From NCBI GenBank assembly GCA_016785225.1, contig JAFBJZ010000850.1:1748501-1812500 (forward strand): DNA of 64,000 nucleotides, given 5' to 3'. Position numbers and translations under genes: made by a program. Shown here in pieces: positions 1-13,285 of this stretch. Origin of the DNA: Psettodes erumei. Lineage: Eukaryota > Chordata > Actinopteri > Pleuronectiformes > Psettodidae. How positions within the stretch are numbered: the first letter of the stretch is position 1; each line of letters starts with the position of its first letter. The notes under the pieces are model-generated. The model was not told the origin of the DNA. It made no database searches and saw nothing but the letters and a program-made list of their open reading frames with translations.

Positions 1-2494
1 CATACAAACATTATTTCCTGGTTGTTGTATGTTAGTTACACAACCTTCACTGGCTTCAACAGCTGCCTGATTTTTCTCTTCTTCGGTGGTCAAAATATTT
101 TGACACTGAGGCCGCAGCGTCTATGAGCAGGCATGTATTTCTTAATCTGCGGGCCACCATAAAAAAAAACACACTGTACACAGTTCATCACTGTTGCTTA
201 TGTGTTGTCCACAAGCCAGGTCGTAGCTCCAAGCGTCTGCGCACGCTGCATCCAGCAGAGTTTGCCTGCGCAGGGATCGGTTCTCTCAACTCTGCGGCAA
301 CCTGCCTGGTTGAGCTCCTCGACGCCTTAATTGCGCACCGGGGAAAACCTGAGGAGTTAAAGCCATGTTTTGTCAGAGGAGTGAAAATACGGCCCAGACT
401 TTGATCACAGTTCATTAACACTGCTTGGCTCATGTTTGTTAGCGGCCGCGGCCCCTTTCACTCCATTATTTGAAGTTCCCGGCTGATTCGCATTTGCATG
501 GCGTCATGAGTATGCATGAGCTGTTGTGAAGAGTATATGATGTGAGTGATTCAGAAGCAGGTATTTTTAGCTGTGCCTCATGTTTTTGTTTTTCGTCTTC
601 TTTTTTTTGTGCTGAGAACGCGCCGCGGGGGTGCTGGTGGGGGGTGGCGGCTGAGCGGGGCTCAATTGTGACACGGTGGTTGTTTTGGTGAGACATGCAC
701 CTCTGGCAAAGTCCCACAGCAGCGCAGTGTCCGTTAAATAGGACAGAAATTAGCAGGAATGAGCGGTTTTTCGAAAGCGCTGCTCGGCGAGCGTTTCCTC
801 CGGCCCCGTGGGTCTGTTTCAGGCTGTGGACCTGCGGGTGGTAACCGTCTGATTTCTTACCCTTCGTTATGTCACTGCCTCCACCTTTTATAACAGGGTG
901 GCAGCCATTATAACTCCTGTGTGCATTTGTTCTGCTGTTTTTGCCTCGGAAGCACCTGAGCCGTGTGTGAGTCTGTCCTTGGACTCCTCTCTTCCAAATG
1001 GTCCATGGCAGTGGAAGCTCTCACATTAAAAATGACAGCACGAAATAATGAACACTAAACCTCTATGCCTGTTCGAGTCCAGAGATGTTATGAACTTGAT
1101 TCATCACCAAAGAGAAGTTGCTTCTGCCCTGTGAAGACAAAGCATTTAGGATTTATTTAGGCTATTTGCTGTTTGAGCCTGCAGCCATATTCTGTGACTC
1201 ACATAGCCATTTTCCTTTTTGCAACACAAATCTTAAATCGTCTTTTTTTCTATTTAAGTTGTCCCGTTCCCTCTTAATTTAGAGGATTATAGGTCGTCGG
1301 GGAGCAGTTTCCCGAGATGTGCTGGACTTCTGGCGCCTGGCTCTGTCAGTGAAATGGGCTGGACCGGAGCCGGGTCCAGAGCGTGTGACGCACTCGACCT
1401 ACAGGACTGTAATTTAGCAGCTCGCTCGGTGGCTCTGCCCCAGCACCTCGCACTGATGGAGTGCTCCCACCGTGTGAGGCCAGTGACCCGCAAAGGAGGA
1501 GGCGCATTGTCAGTGTCTTAAAGCAACTCGTGTCTTCAGCCCACTTCACAGGGGACTCGCGGAGTCGCGGTAGCGGTTCTGCACAGGTCGGTCTGGTTGT
1601 TGTGTGTTTTTCGCATCCTCGGTGAGCGCAAATCATTTAATGTCACCCAGCGACACATTTTGACCCCTGTGATGTTGTAAGCTGCCTTTTTTTCTGCGGT
1701 GCGTGAAATAGAGCGTAGGATGAAGCGCATTGCATGAAGCATTAATCATCCTACAGAGCCGCTAAGATAGTACTGACTTCAAAATATAAACAATCCCACG
1801 AATAATGTCAGATCCCGGCTACATGAGTCTCTTTAAATCTTCTCCACTGTGAAATGGGAACACGCAATAACTGCGTTTTTGGTGACGTGATATCAGATGT
1901 CGGGGGAGCTGAATTTATGAGGAAAGAGTCGAGGAAGAGCCAAACTTAAAATTCTGTTATTAATCCATGAATCTTAATGTTCAAACAGGAGCATGGTGTC
2001 AGAAGTGACTTTGAAAACCTCGTCTCGGTTGAACGAATGCGCTCATTCTGAAGAAGCTAATCCATATCGGTCTAATCCATTTTTCCCTCCCACTGCTGAG
2101 AGCCACCCCATCCAAGCAACATTAGAGAGCCATCGATTTGGCCATTTGCAATGCTCCATATAACGTCACTTTGTAAAATTTTGGAGGTGTCTTTGAAACA
2201 GCATATTGACATTGTTCAACTTAAAGACAACAGCAATCCATTTTGAGTGATGGAAAGTCTCCAAGGATTACATCCAGTAGGTTTCATTTTAGGAGTCACT
2301 GTTTCTGCAGCTTCAGTGGAAAGTTTCACGGGTTCACTTGAGTTCCTTCAACAAAATGATGAAAGACAGTAATAAAAATGATGAGATAAATGTCAGAACA
2401 AAACAGACTTTGGAGCTGATGAAATATCATCTAAATATCTCTTTATCTGAAACATTTGTTACCTATTAATTATCAAGCAGATCCTTCTGTGTTT

Positions 2495-2500
<6 letters not shown>
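1..2500. other. non-coding stretch, no gene recognised
   Basis: I see no exon of a known protein family on either strand. The open frames here are short and do not resemble known proteins. The first 900 bases are moderately CpG-rich and include a NotI-type GCGGCCGC at 442-449, but no start, donor or conserved protein goes with it. If the ERG gene has PAS-domain exons further left, this stretch is intronic; otherwise it is 5' flank. Confidence 0.5.

Positions 2501-2526
<26 letters not shown>
2501..2526. repeat. (GT)n microsatellite
   Basis: Pure GT dinucleotide tract of about 13 units, preceded by a less regular GT-rich lead-in from about 2488. Confidence 0.95.
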
Positions 2527-2663
2527 AAAGCTGCTCGGCAGGGACCAGCTAACTGAATCTGTCTGGCTCTAATTCACACCACGGCAGGAAGGCTTCTCAA
2601 TCTGTTTGCACTTTGATTGAACACCTTTTACCACTGCTGGAAGGGTACCTCTCTGTCTATATC

Positions 2664-2665
<2 letters not shown>

Positions 2666-2711
<46 letters not shown>

Positions 2712-2731
2712 ACATACACACACACGCACAC
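2666..2731. repeat. (CA)n microsatellite
   Basis: Roughly 20 pure CA units followed by interrupted CA/TACA units. It sits directly left of the dispersed repeat at 2750-2910, an arrangement typical of that fish repeat family. Confidence 0.95.
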
Positions 2732-2749
2732 ACTGCACCGGCTTCAATT

Positions 2750-2910
2750 GCTTGTGGACACACTGACCCCAACATAACCCCCTAACCTTAACCAGGACCT
2801 CAGAAATGATGCTTTGCCTCATTAGGACACGGCCTTGGTCCCCATGAGGACCACTGGTCCCGACAAGGTTGGTATTTACACTGTAAAGGGTCCCAAAGAG
2901 CTCAGACAAA
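2750..2910. repeat. dispersed fish repeat linked to a (CA)n tract
   Basis: This stretch contains CCCCTAACCTTAACCAGGAC, then repeated GGTCCCC/GAGGACC blocks (GGTCCCCATGAGGACCACTG at 2837) and a GGTCCCGACAAGG-like block. From memory, this TAACC plus GGTCCCC pattern beside a CA tract is a common dispersed repeat in teleost genomes. A related copy appears in the opposite sense at 13125-13320. The short ORF across it is not a gene. Confidence 0.55.
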
Positions 2911-3139
2911 CGTGTACACGCGAACGCACATACACAACAACACGCAGAACCAGACAAATGGAGACGTTCATCAGAGGCGTGACGTATTACAGCGTCGGCG
3001 CCTGTCCCCCTTTCACCCAGACATTGATCGGTCATCTCTGCTGCCAGCATAAAGGTAGGACAACAATGTCCCCCATCCTGAGTTCACACCTTTTTATACA
3101 GAACAGTGAGGCGCAATAAAGGCACCACATTCCCACCCT

Positions 3140-3310
3140 GAACAGGCTTTCTGAAAGAGAGAGGAAAGCCAAAGTGAGAAAGGAGATAAAGAGAGAAATA
3201 AGAATAAAGGGGAAGCAGGAGAAAGGGAGGAAACCAGACGGGAAGAAAAGGAGGAGATGAAGGCAGGAGGTAAGAGGCAAAAGAAAGATAGGCAGAAAGA
3301 GGATGAGCCA
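3140..3310. repeat. purine-rich tract
   Basis: About 170 bases almost entirely A and G on the + strand (GAAAGAGAGAGGAAAG, GGAAGAAAAGGAGGAG and similar). It is followed about 80 bases later by a pyrimidine-rich tract, so strand asymmetry switches within a short distance. Minus-strand ORFs here are low-complexity artefacts. Confidence 0.8.
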
Positions 3311-3389
3311 GGACCACATAGTAAAGTTCAGAGCAACAGACGGATGATCAGAGGAGCACTGAAGGCCACACAGTCTGCTTCCACACCTC

Positions 3390-3665
3390 CACCCTCTCTC
3401 TGTCTCTCTGTTTATATTTATCCTCCTTTTTTTCCTCCTGTCATGTCTTTTTCTCCCCCCATGCCTCAGTCCGCTTTTCCTTTCTCCACTCCTTTACCCC
3501 ATCCTTCCATCTCTTGTATTCTCTTCTCTCCTTTTATGCTCATGCCTGCGCTTTTCTCTCCTTTCCTTTTCCCTTCCTTTGTTTTATCCCTCAGCCTGTA
3601 ATTTTTCTTTTCCTTCTCTTCTCCCCTCTTTTCCCTCCTTCTCCTCCCTCCTCCTCTGCTCTCTG
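3390..3665. repeat. pyrimidine-rich tract
   Basis: Nearly continuous C/T sequence on the + strand (CTCTCTGTCTCTCTG, TTTTCCCTTCCTTTG, CCTTCTCCTCCCTCCTCCTC). It faces the purine-rich tract at 3140-3310. ORFs across it (Ser/Pro/Leu/Phe-rich) reflect base composition only. Confidence 0.8.
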
Positions 3666-4411
3666 TCTGTATGACCCATTTCCGTGGCCCGAGCCCCATT
3701 AATCACAGTGTTGTGGTCCTGGCCCGCCTGCCTCCCTGCCTGGCCGCCCTTCCTCATCATAGCAGGTAATTGAATCAGAAGGGGCTCAAGGTCCTGGCAA
3801 TAAGCAACCATTGATTAGTCTGTCGTTTACCCTGCTTACGTATGACCTGGTTGCTTTTTTGACTCGGCCGCCATGGTTGGTTATGTGTGTGGATATAAGT
3901 CCAATGATGGAGATCTATCTATATTTGCTCGAGTAAATATCTGTCTGACGAGGAACGCTGCACATGAACCACTAATGGACAAAAGACACACAGGCAGGAG
4001 GGAGGAAGAGTTATAACGCCACTCACCTCTGAGGCTGTGCAAGTACATTACAGTACATCGCCTGACCTTATGAGTCAATAACTGTGACTCCACCATTTGT
4101 ACCTCCAGTAAAGTACACACAACTACTGCTGAATGTGGACCTACATTAACGAACAGTGATGTACTCAGTTTTTATAGACCTAACGCCTGTAATGCGGCTG
4201 CTAATTTACTTGCGAACACAAAAGTGTAGCTCTCTTGTGCCTCTACTTGTAAATTAAAGTGGAACTATCGTGAGTCTCAATTTCAGCTCGCTTGGGATTC
4301 ACCCAATTTTCTGCCTCACCCAATCGATTTCACCCGTTACCCCCACACGGGAGATGGTTCCATCCAGATCGGGGAAGTGAGGCAGTCAGGGTCCGGCCTC
4401 GGACCAATCCA

Positions 4412-4618
4412 TCAAGGGGCGTGGAGGGGCAGGGCCGGGCCGGGGGGGGGGAAGCGGGCTCATCTCAGGAGGCAGTGGAGTGAACCAGGCGAGGCGCTGA
4501 GGTGCTCTGTCTCTGACACATGCAGGCGTACACACATGAAGCGCAGCTCATGCCCACAGTGCAGCCGGAAGCCAGTTTCCATTATTTTGTACCACGTATT
4601 CTCACCTATCTATAAAAG
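4412..4618 (+). promoter_or_regulatory. possible core promoter-like block (GC box plus TATA)
   Basis: GGGGCGTGGAGGGGCAGGG (about 4416-4434) resembles Sp1/KLF sites, followed by a G run at 4439-4450. A consensus TATAAAAG lies at 4611-4618, about 160 bases downstream. No credible start codon, exon or conserved protein follows, so this may be chance. Confidence 0.15.
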
Positions 4619-4944
4619 CCCTGGTGCTGTATGAGAAGCAGCTCAGGTGTAAACTCATAAATAAAATAACACTTGCCTGTTGTCAGAGATCTGTGTCTGG
4701 GCTTTGACTAAATGTTATTATTTATTGTTTATTTTTTTAATTCTCATGCCAAGTATTCCAGAATCACCCTTTCAACGCTGACATAACACACACCTGAGCA
4801 CAATTGCAAACATGCACATGCAAAGACACACACACATGGATGGATGTGAACTTTCTAAATCCCCTATAAGGTCAACACTAACGCTGTGACCAGGAAATCA
4901 ATAGCTGTGTCGATCTGCCACATCTCTTTCTTTCCCTTTCCCTC

Positions 4945-4950
<6 letters not shown>

Positions 4951-4990
<40 letters not shown>
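4951..4990. repeat. (CT)n microsatellite
   Basis: About 20 perfect TC units, preceded by a C/T-rich lead-in from 4921. Confidence 0.95.
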
Positions 4991-4992
<2 letters not shown>

Positions 4993-5315
4993 GCACGCAA
5001 ACACACACATGCGCCGATCCGATTACCTGCAGTAGTATCAGCGCAGCGGGTCCTCTCGAGACTACAGAACCTCTCCAGAGATTAGCCCAGTGACGGCTCC
5101 TCGGCGGATGCCAGGGAATGGAGGCGGAGGCTGCCATTTAAACCCAGTCATTATCCCTGACCCTGGCCCCGACCTTGAGCCCTGCAGAAATATCATGGTA
5201 AATACCAGCGGAGCAGCGTTGGGACTAGACATGGCTCCACGCAGCAGCAGCCCAATATAGAAGTTCTGTGATGTGCCCGAGGAGATCAGACCAACACTGT
5301 ACCTCCACTTACTGT

Positions 5316-5318
<3 letters not shown>

Positions 5319-5372
<54 letters not shown>
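5319..5372. repeat. (CA)n microsatellite
   Basis: About 27 uninterrupted CA units, one of the longest dinucleotide tracts in the window. Confidence 0.95.
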
Positions 5373-5376
<4 letters not shown>

Positions 5377-5650
5377 GAGGCACTGAGAGTCCAGTCCTTA
5401 CAAACTCTTCCATACTGAGGGATTGTGCGTTAGGTTGGTTTGTAGAGGTGCCTTCCAGCAAAACACACAGTCTCTAATGGAGTTTCTCAGTTGCCAATAG
5501 GATTTGAGTGTTAGTGTTGATACACAACTGTATGAATTTGTTATTTATATGGGATTTTGAATAAACTTTATTTGGTGTACGTGAATTAAATACTGAATAT
5601 TGAAAAACACTCTGAAGACAAAATAGATTACAGACAGAGCTTTCATAATT

Positions 5651-5712
5651 ACTTGGGCGTGGTCGTGTGTGTGTGTGGTGCGTTCGTGTGTGTGTGCGTG
5701 TGCATGCGTGTG
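5651..5712. repeat. imperfect (GT)n tract
   Basis: GT-rich sequence with GC interruptions (GTGTGTGTGTGGTGCGTTCG). Confidence 0.8.
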
Positions 5713-5878
5713 CGTCTGCATTGGCTTGTGAGTTGACCATCTGCATGTGCAGCTTGCATGGCGCTTCTCCTGTTCTCTGTTTCTGGTTCATCTGTGTATT
5801 AACAAATTACTTCATTTACACGTGCACACACAAATGTCAAGTTAATAAGCTTCTACTCCTATGGGCAAATACATACAC

Positions 5879-5926
<48 letters not shown>
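5879..5926. repeat. (CA)n microsatellite
   Basis: About 23 perfect CA units. Confidence 0.95.
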
Positions 5927-5929
<3 letters not shown>

Positions 5930-7793
5930 AAAAAGCGGGCCTCCCCGGTATGATATGTTACAGTGACAAATCACCTTCTATTGTGTCTTATTCAGCTCAG
6001 CTCATTTCCTGTGCAGAAAACTGCTTAGCACACAGCTTCGCTAACTGGGAAACAGACCAATCCACGCAGGAATATTGGCGGGGTGGGTCGTCACACTTGT
6101 GTGTGTGTGAGAGGTAGAGATAGTAGCACCTGGCCCGTTCAGCGAGAGCAGATCCGCGTGTCCTACTAAAGCTGCAGGTTGTTGAGCACCTCAACGCGAC
6201 GTCAGCACCGTCACAGCGTGGCGTGTCTGTCCCGTCATGAGCTGCTGCAGAGCATCATGGGAGCCGGGGCATCTGGCCAGAGACTTTTTTGTCGACCCAC
6301 CCGCCGAGACTGACTCATTTTCCAAAAGTGGAACTCCGCAGGAGACTCTCTGTCTGTTCCCTGTCCTCTCATTTAGTGCCTTTCTCTCTGCTTCCCTCTT
6401 GTTTTCTTTTTTCTTTGTTTATTGCTCTCTTCTTGCCTCTTAATTTTGCTCTCGCTGCTTGCTTTTTTTCTTCTTTATTTATTTTGCTTCCTTGCTTTCT
6501 CCTCATCACTTGTTTACCACCTAGTACCTGTTCCGTTGTCAGGCTTTGTCTTTCGTTGAGTGTTTTCTCCATTTTAAGTTTTGTCGAACGTCTAAAAGCC
6601 TTGATTTAAACCAGAATTTATCTGTCAGCCAGAATGGTTTCAAGGAGGAAAACGTGTTGTGTAGACTGCGAGAAGAGAAAACACTGTCCTTGGAGTGGAC
6701 TGAGGCCAAGTAGACAAGCAGGCAGGGCTGACTTTTGAACTGGAACAAAGCCATGTGGACTGAAGGCTGCAGTTCAGCTTGAGGACATGTCTCTGGGGTA
6801 ATCTGAGGACATGGACACTGTGGCTCAAAGCAACTCCGCTGTCCACCAAAAGGCTTTTCGTGATTACCAGGGCAGCCAAGTCACCTCCACTTTAAACAGT
6901 GTTAAAGAAGAACTATACTATGCTGGTGTATATGTACGTGTTTTGACATACTGTAGTGCACACATTGTGCGTCACATCGAGTTAAGACATCCACAAACTT
7001 CATTACTTATTTCAATGTCCGTCTTCCCACTTCCTCTCCTGCACTCGATGCAGTGTGAGAGGGCAAAGATCACAACTCCTTGATCGTGCCAAGAGGAACA
7101 CCTAGACCACTAATGCATGTTTTTGGATTAGCTTCATTTATTTATTAACAGGCTCCTCCTCTTGGATGGATTTGAACAATTCAGCCTCCAACAACAACAA
7201 CGAGAAATAACCAGTGTATTACTTGTTACACAAACAACAAATAGCACCCCCTACACAACCCCTCGCCCTCACCCTAACAGCTAGGACAGCCAATTGGATG
7301 TTTGGCACGTGAAGTTGAAGATTTTCTGCTTCCCTGCAGTTTCTCCTGCAGCCTGTCAAAGCCTGAGACATAATAGTGAATTATGGGGTTTTGGCCCGCG
7401 GAGAATAGTCGCACCTCTCAAAGTATGCGCGAGCGTACCTGCCCCCCCCCACAGTGATCTGTCACAATTGAATACACCGTCATATTTACATAGCATGCTC
7501 ACATGCGACCACATGCTACAAGCAAGCTTAGAGAAGGAGAGTGAGAAGAAATTGTTACAGCAAATTGTGGCTGGAGTATGTGCGTTTAAGCCAAAGGTGA
7601 TATGTCCTCTGTCATGTGTAATGTTTTTGTTAGCCCTCTGCTCGCTCATTAGCTGCATCAACACCCAAGACCTCCAAAAGTACTAATGAAGCGCCTCCAA
7701 GCTTGTCGCTTGTTTATTTCAGTGTTTACTGTGAAGGGGTGAAAGACAGAACCTCCAATAAAGTCCTGTGTTGTGGGACTGCAAGTCTGAGTC

Positions 7794-7800
<7 letters not shown>

Positions 7801-7826
<26 letters not shown>
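7801..7826. repeat. (GT)n microsatellite
   Basis: 13 perfect GT units. Confidence 0.95.
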
Positions 7827-7831
<5 letters not shown>

Positions 7832-10800
7832 CCATTAGGAGCTCTTGTCACAGCTGTCACAGCCCGGGCTTATTGGAGCTGTCAGCCCTTCCTGGTGTCT
7901 TTGTCTACCTTATTTTAATTCCTCCATGTCTGCTGGGAGCTAATGGGTTTTGAAAAGAGGTGAGTTCTGCTTCATGTCGTCGTCCCCGCAGCTTGATTTC
8001 ACCTAATATCCTCTAAATATTTTCTATCAAACGTGATGATCCCCAGTTCAAGTCCGCGTTCCGGTTTCACGGGAGCGTCAGTGTTGCAGATGTTTGGAGA
8101 GGTATCAGGGAAAATACCCTTCTGTTATCACGGTCAGTGTCACCTCATGAGGACACCATGAAGCCAAAGCAGAAACTGCTGAGTAAATACTTCTGGAGCT
8201 CACTGTAATTTCCCCAAATAGTTTTTGCTGTGTTGTGTCTGCGAGTTCCCACAGTCTTAATGACAAACAGGGAGCGTTTAAAGAAGCTTTGGCATGCTTA
8301 ATCCTCAGTCGTTTTAGCTTTGAGAACTTAGTAAGTGCATACTTGGCTGTAAGCGTACTTTGGACAGAAATACTTAAACGACCCCCATGTGGAACTGCAA
8401 GAATTCGTTCGGGACTGCATTTGCTTGAGCTCTTTCATCATTCAGAGAAATACTTTTATTTGTACTTGCATGTACTTGCATGTACAAAGGAAAGTCGTAA
8501 TTAGCATGTGAAGCACCCTCTTACATCTTTTGCAACTGCGTTGGTACTCCTCAATTCAAGCGCTCAACCATGTTCTTGTTACTTATTGAGGTGCCTTGCT
8601 AAGACTTTTTTCAGAATATCCAAAATTTACATTTAAAGAGGCATCTGTTAGTAACTCATCGCGTCACAATATTTCACATTGCCAGTAGAAAATGAGTTCT
8701 TTTGTCCTGCTCTCTTTGCATGTAAACTGCATTATTATGCACTGAAGCAGGAAGTGAGCCACCTCACGGGGTGCAGCCGTTCCCCCAAGGAGGGTTATCG
8801 ATGGATCTCCCTCCCATTCTCCCATCACGCCGCTGCTCTGCATGCATGGTCTGTGCTCTGCCCCCAGCTTTATCTGCTTCGTCAGCAGGCAGGGCGGAAC
8901 GAACCCCCGGTTCATTTGGCTATCCCAGTTAGCACACTGTACATAACAACCTGTACTGTTACGGCTGAGAACGCCAGACACTGGAGAAATGTAATTACAG
9001 ATAAGTGTTTGGGTGTTTAGTAACATACTGCAATGTGTGGTGCCCCCCCACCATCCACCACCCACCACCCCTGCCACGACAGAGAAAGGACAAACAGTTT
9101 GACAGGCGCGCTCGTCATCATCAGCACTTTCGCCTGCTTTGAAACGCTCGGACATCGCTCGGGAAGGCGTCATATCTGACTCCGTGGATTTGGCCTGAGT
9201 TAGCACGCGGTCTCCCATCATCACTTTGTGTGATACGGAAAAGCCTCCACAGAGGCACAAGTCGACGCTCAAACACGTCCCGCACAATGCGACATGAACG
9301 TGACAGAACAGCAGGTGTTTAAAATGAATGCTGGCTATGAGAGAGAGGTGCTGTATTTAAGCTGCACAATATGCAGCCTGACAGTGGTCTGCAAACAGCA
9401 GCCAGCGGGCCAAATCTGGAACAGGATGTGCATTTCAGAGATGGATAGGAAGCTTTAATGCAACGCTAATGAAGCAGTGCCCGTTTCTTTTGGCTGGGTA
9501 ATCAGTTACACAGCAAGTGTACGTAGTGTGTCACAAAGTGTGCCTTTGCGTATGAGTCATTTTGTGCCAAACGATTATCAGCGTAAACTGCTGCAACTCC
9601 ACAAGCCCAAACTTGCTCATGGGGAGAGTCTGCCCTCAGATGCAATATTACAAACTGTTTTATGAAATTAAATAAATCCTCAAAAATAAGTTGAACAGAA
9701 ATTGACATCATACAGACTTACAGCTCCACCTGTAAATCTTTTTAACCCCTCACTGAACAACAGCTACAGAATGATATACAACCTGAAGCAAAGCCGTCTG
9801 CTGAAAATCTATACGCTGCTCATCCGCAATAACAAATTTGATTCTGGAGAGGCACAGTGCCATCTGACTGAGCTTTCTCATCTATTAATGGGGAGGCTTT
9901 TCTAATGAATGTATCTGCACAGTCACAGAATGTTCACGCGCAATGTATTCCATTTGTTTACCGGAGAATATCCCCCCTGGAGCAACTCAAGTATGATGAA
10001 CTACTCGATCCTCAGACGGGACATTTCAAATTTATTAACATTAGCTGGAAACCTGCTGCTTCGCCTGCATTAACTCAAGTGCTTTCATTGCCTTAACCTA
10101 ACCTCTACTCAAAGGTGCTTTCTGTCAGGTTTCCAAAAAACATTCTTTGACTGATAACAGTAGTTGGGTGAGTGGGTGGGGGGGGTAAAATAGCAAAATC
10201 CACTCCAAAATAAGATGCTCAGCTCCTTTTCTTTTTGCTTTATAAAGGTATCAGACAGATGCGGCATTAAATGCAACACGCAGGCACACGGTGTAACTGC
10301 AGATGCATTTAAAGTGACTCAGGGAGTCCTGAATCAAGCTGTAAAAAATGGTCTGAGTCGAGGGGCGGTGAGCAGCGAACAAAAACAGAGCGATGAGACC
10401 GAGAGTATTTGTTCCACTAAACTGGCCGCAAGGTGCAACACTTGGGCATCCTGTGGTATTTCTAAAAGACCACCGATTCACAGCTTAAAAGAGCAAACCC
10501 CCTCACAGCCTCGGCGGCGCTCTGTGGGAGCCTCGCTCTGTTCTCTCTCTCTCTGTCCCTCTTTCTTCCCTCCTTTCTCCCGCCCGCTCCCTCTGTTTGC
10601 CAGTCATCTTAAAAGGTCATCCCCACCTGGCGCTGCACGCAAAGTGAGCCGTCAAATCCCATCTGTCATTGTGTTTGGGAGCGCGTGTGTTTGTGTGGAC
10701 CATTTAGGGCGATTTGCGAAGATGGTAAATAGATAAATCGGAATAAGTATCTGGTTCCAAATAGTTGACACCTCCGTGATTATGACGGCACACAGAAAAA

Positions 10801-13124
10801 CAACACTTCAAAGCCAAAGAAATCAGAAGAAATCACATGAATCCTTGTCTGATCAAAACTGTAATTAGAAGAGATTTAAGTCTCGTTCCATTTTCTGATT
10901 TGAGAGCAACCCTTCCATTTGTATGCGGCAGAGGGCAGGACTTTTTCTTGCAGACTTAAAATGATAAGACTGTATTGTCATCTGCGGGACGTCTGTGTGG
11001 AGTGCTGAGGTTGCAGGGACACCGCTTCCAGTGGGGTTTTGACACTCTGCTTTCACTTACTCTTTATCTGTTGAAGTAAAATGAGCCATAAGTATAATTT
11101 AGTGCAAATGTGGGCGAGGCCGGCTACCTGCCTTAGCTTCCACAGTTTTTAGAAACTTGTAGAAATCCAGCTGCAGCAGCCTACTGGGCTACTTTGATTA
11201 ACAGAGAAGACGGCACTAATTAAGGCTCCTGCATGCGTCTGTGTGTGTCTGCCTGATTAATGCTCATAGCGCCGCAGCCAGCGTACCCGCTCACGTGCGC
11301 CCGTCGTCACACCGACTCATTGCAGTGATGCAGAAGTTGAGTCACCGCGTGGTCGCCCCTGCTGTCATGAAGCACGGGGGGCGGCTGACGTCGGTGGTGA
11401 ATCAGCATTTGGCGACAATTTCGCGGAGGTCGACTGTGAAGGAGCACGTCGGCTGAACCCGAGAGGCGGGGTTAGGGGTCGTGCTGTTGGAATCAGACCT
11501 CAAGTCCCGTGGTGTGCATCTGTGTGCGCTCTGGTAAACAATTGTGCGTGAAATCCACCTGCCTTGATGACAAATGTACTCCGGAGCCCATTCGCACACA
11601 ATCCCTCGTTGACGGCTGTGGATCACCGCTGCCATCGATGTGCTGATTCTAAATATCACCTGCGGTGGCATTTATTGGGAAGGGTCTTGTGTTATTTAGC
11701 CTCTGACACACAATCAGCCCTGACCTTTATGTGCCGGGCAACAGATGCATAACGCGCATTCGCTTTGTTCCAGCTTCCAACACTCCCCCTCCTCCCCGTG
11801 TGCGCACACATGCTTGCTCACTCACTGCTGCGTAAGTGGCAGAGAAGAATATTCTGATGTCATGAGTAAATGTCTTTTATTTTCTGGGACAATTTCGATG
11901 ACAAACGTGTGAGACGTCAGCAAGTGGGAGGGTCCTATTAGACTGACCTCATAATAAGGCCTCATTTTCATCTGTTCAGCTTCTGTCTGTCAAACAGAGC
12001 TTTGTTAAAACTAGATTCTTATGACATGAACACAGTTTTCTCAGTCTTTAGACCATCGACCTTCTCTTCATTGTATTCTGAAGAAGGATTCAGAATCTAT
12101 TATTTTACAGTATATTGAATTCTAACACTAAAAAAAACCTACCTTGATACACACAATGAGCCCTGTAACTGAGCTTTTGGTCACATTTCTTCAGTTTCAA
12201 GATCGTTTTGGGTCCTGGCCGCACTTTAACTTCTAAATCTACGCAGCTCTCAGAAAGAAACCATACAGCTGCATAATGTGCACTTGCTGTCCTTGGTCCT
12301 TTGCACTTAAATCTTTTTTTTTTTTTAACTTATAGCATCTGGATGATACGATTTACTCTCTCCTAATGCTGCAGCTTGATTCCTTGGCTCTCTACAGTGT
12401 GAGTCGGGCCTTCAACCTCTCTGCCCCATCCCCTGCCTGATCCCAGCATGTCAATACGCGTGACTCATATCTGTCCTCTGTTCAATTCCTAGTCCATCTT
12501 ACCTTGTCTTACAACCTTCAGGATGTTATTTACCACTACAGGGCTCTATCCTGTCAAATTCCCCCCGTACCCTGCAGCAGCATCGTGTGTGTACTGCACA
12601 CAGCGGTTGCACTGCAAAACCGAAATAGCGCTGTTCTCAAGGTTTGTGTGACCTTGTTGACCTTCCCACATATACTGGACATCCAGACCTCACACTGGGG
12701 GCGAGAAATGGTGAGCAAATCCTGACGATCATGTACTTTTAGCCATTTAGCTTTGCTCCCCCAGTCCCACATAATTGTCTGACTCACAATGAGCACTGAA
12801 AAAAAACAGGACCAAAATCTTTTTTTATTCCACAGAAAAACAAAGTTTTTATATTCATTGTAATAAAAAAACTGCAGTTATTTGCGCTGTCAAACTATGA
12901 TAACAAATCTCCATTAGCTTTAGGATTTTAGAAAGGCCATGTGAAGGCCAGTATGAAAAATAAACTGTATACACTGGGCTTGGCTTATCCCTTTTTATTT
13001 CACCAGTACAACACGTGTCCCCTGTCCCTCATAATGTCCTGTCACACTGAAGAGATGCTGCATGTGTGCGAGTGTGTGTTTCTGTGTGTGTGTGTCAGTC
13101 TGTCTCTGTCACAGGCTACCTTTG

Positions 13125-13283
13125 GGAACAAATTTCAGATTAAAGAGCCGCTAATTTGGGACAGCCCGTCAAAATGGGGACAAAAGCCATATCCCCAGAT
13201 GGGAAAAAGCTGATTTGTAGGTCAGCGGAAAAGGTTATGGTAAAGGTTGGGGTAAGTCTCCAGCAAACGATTGAATGAATGCA

Positions 13284-13285
<2 letters not shown>
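13125..13285. repeat. dispersed fish repeat linked to a (GT)n tract
   Basis: It contains TTTGGGAACAAATTTCAG, AATGGGGACAAAAGCCATAT and AAAGGTTGGGGTAAGTCTCC and runs into the (TG)n tract at 13286. From memory, the GGGGAC plus GGTTAAGG-like plus GGGTAAGTCTCCAG series beside a GT tract is a widespread teleost repeat. It is in the opposite sense to the relative at 2750-2910. Confidence 0.55.

Larger units (their letters stand above)
3700..13124. other. long non-coding stretch with microsatellites
   Basis: No recognisable coding exon on either strand. It contains the CT, CA and GT microsatellites listed separately, a GC-rich block at about 4412-4450, and a TATAAAAG at 4611. The longest open frames (8664-9287 minus, 10215-10736 plus) match no family I recognise and lack exon-like borders. 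A 12-base tandem duplication of GTACTTGCAT type is at about 8462-8485. Confidence 0.5.

Noticed and set aside
2666..2731. Repeats considered as a CRISPR array
   Set aside because: The periodic sequence is a simple CA microsatellite with no spacers, and the genome is vertebrate.
8664..9287. 207-codon minus-strand frame
   Set aside because: No domain, no recognisable family and a Trp/Gly-rich stretch over a CCACCACC-type repeat; probably chance.
10215..10736. 173-codon + strand frame
   Set aside because: The first half has no recognisable family and the second half is a translated C/T tract.
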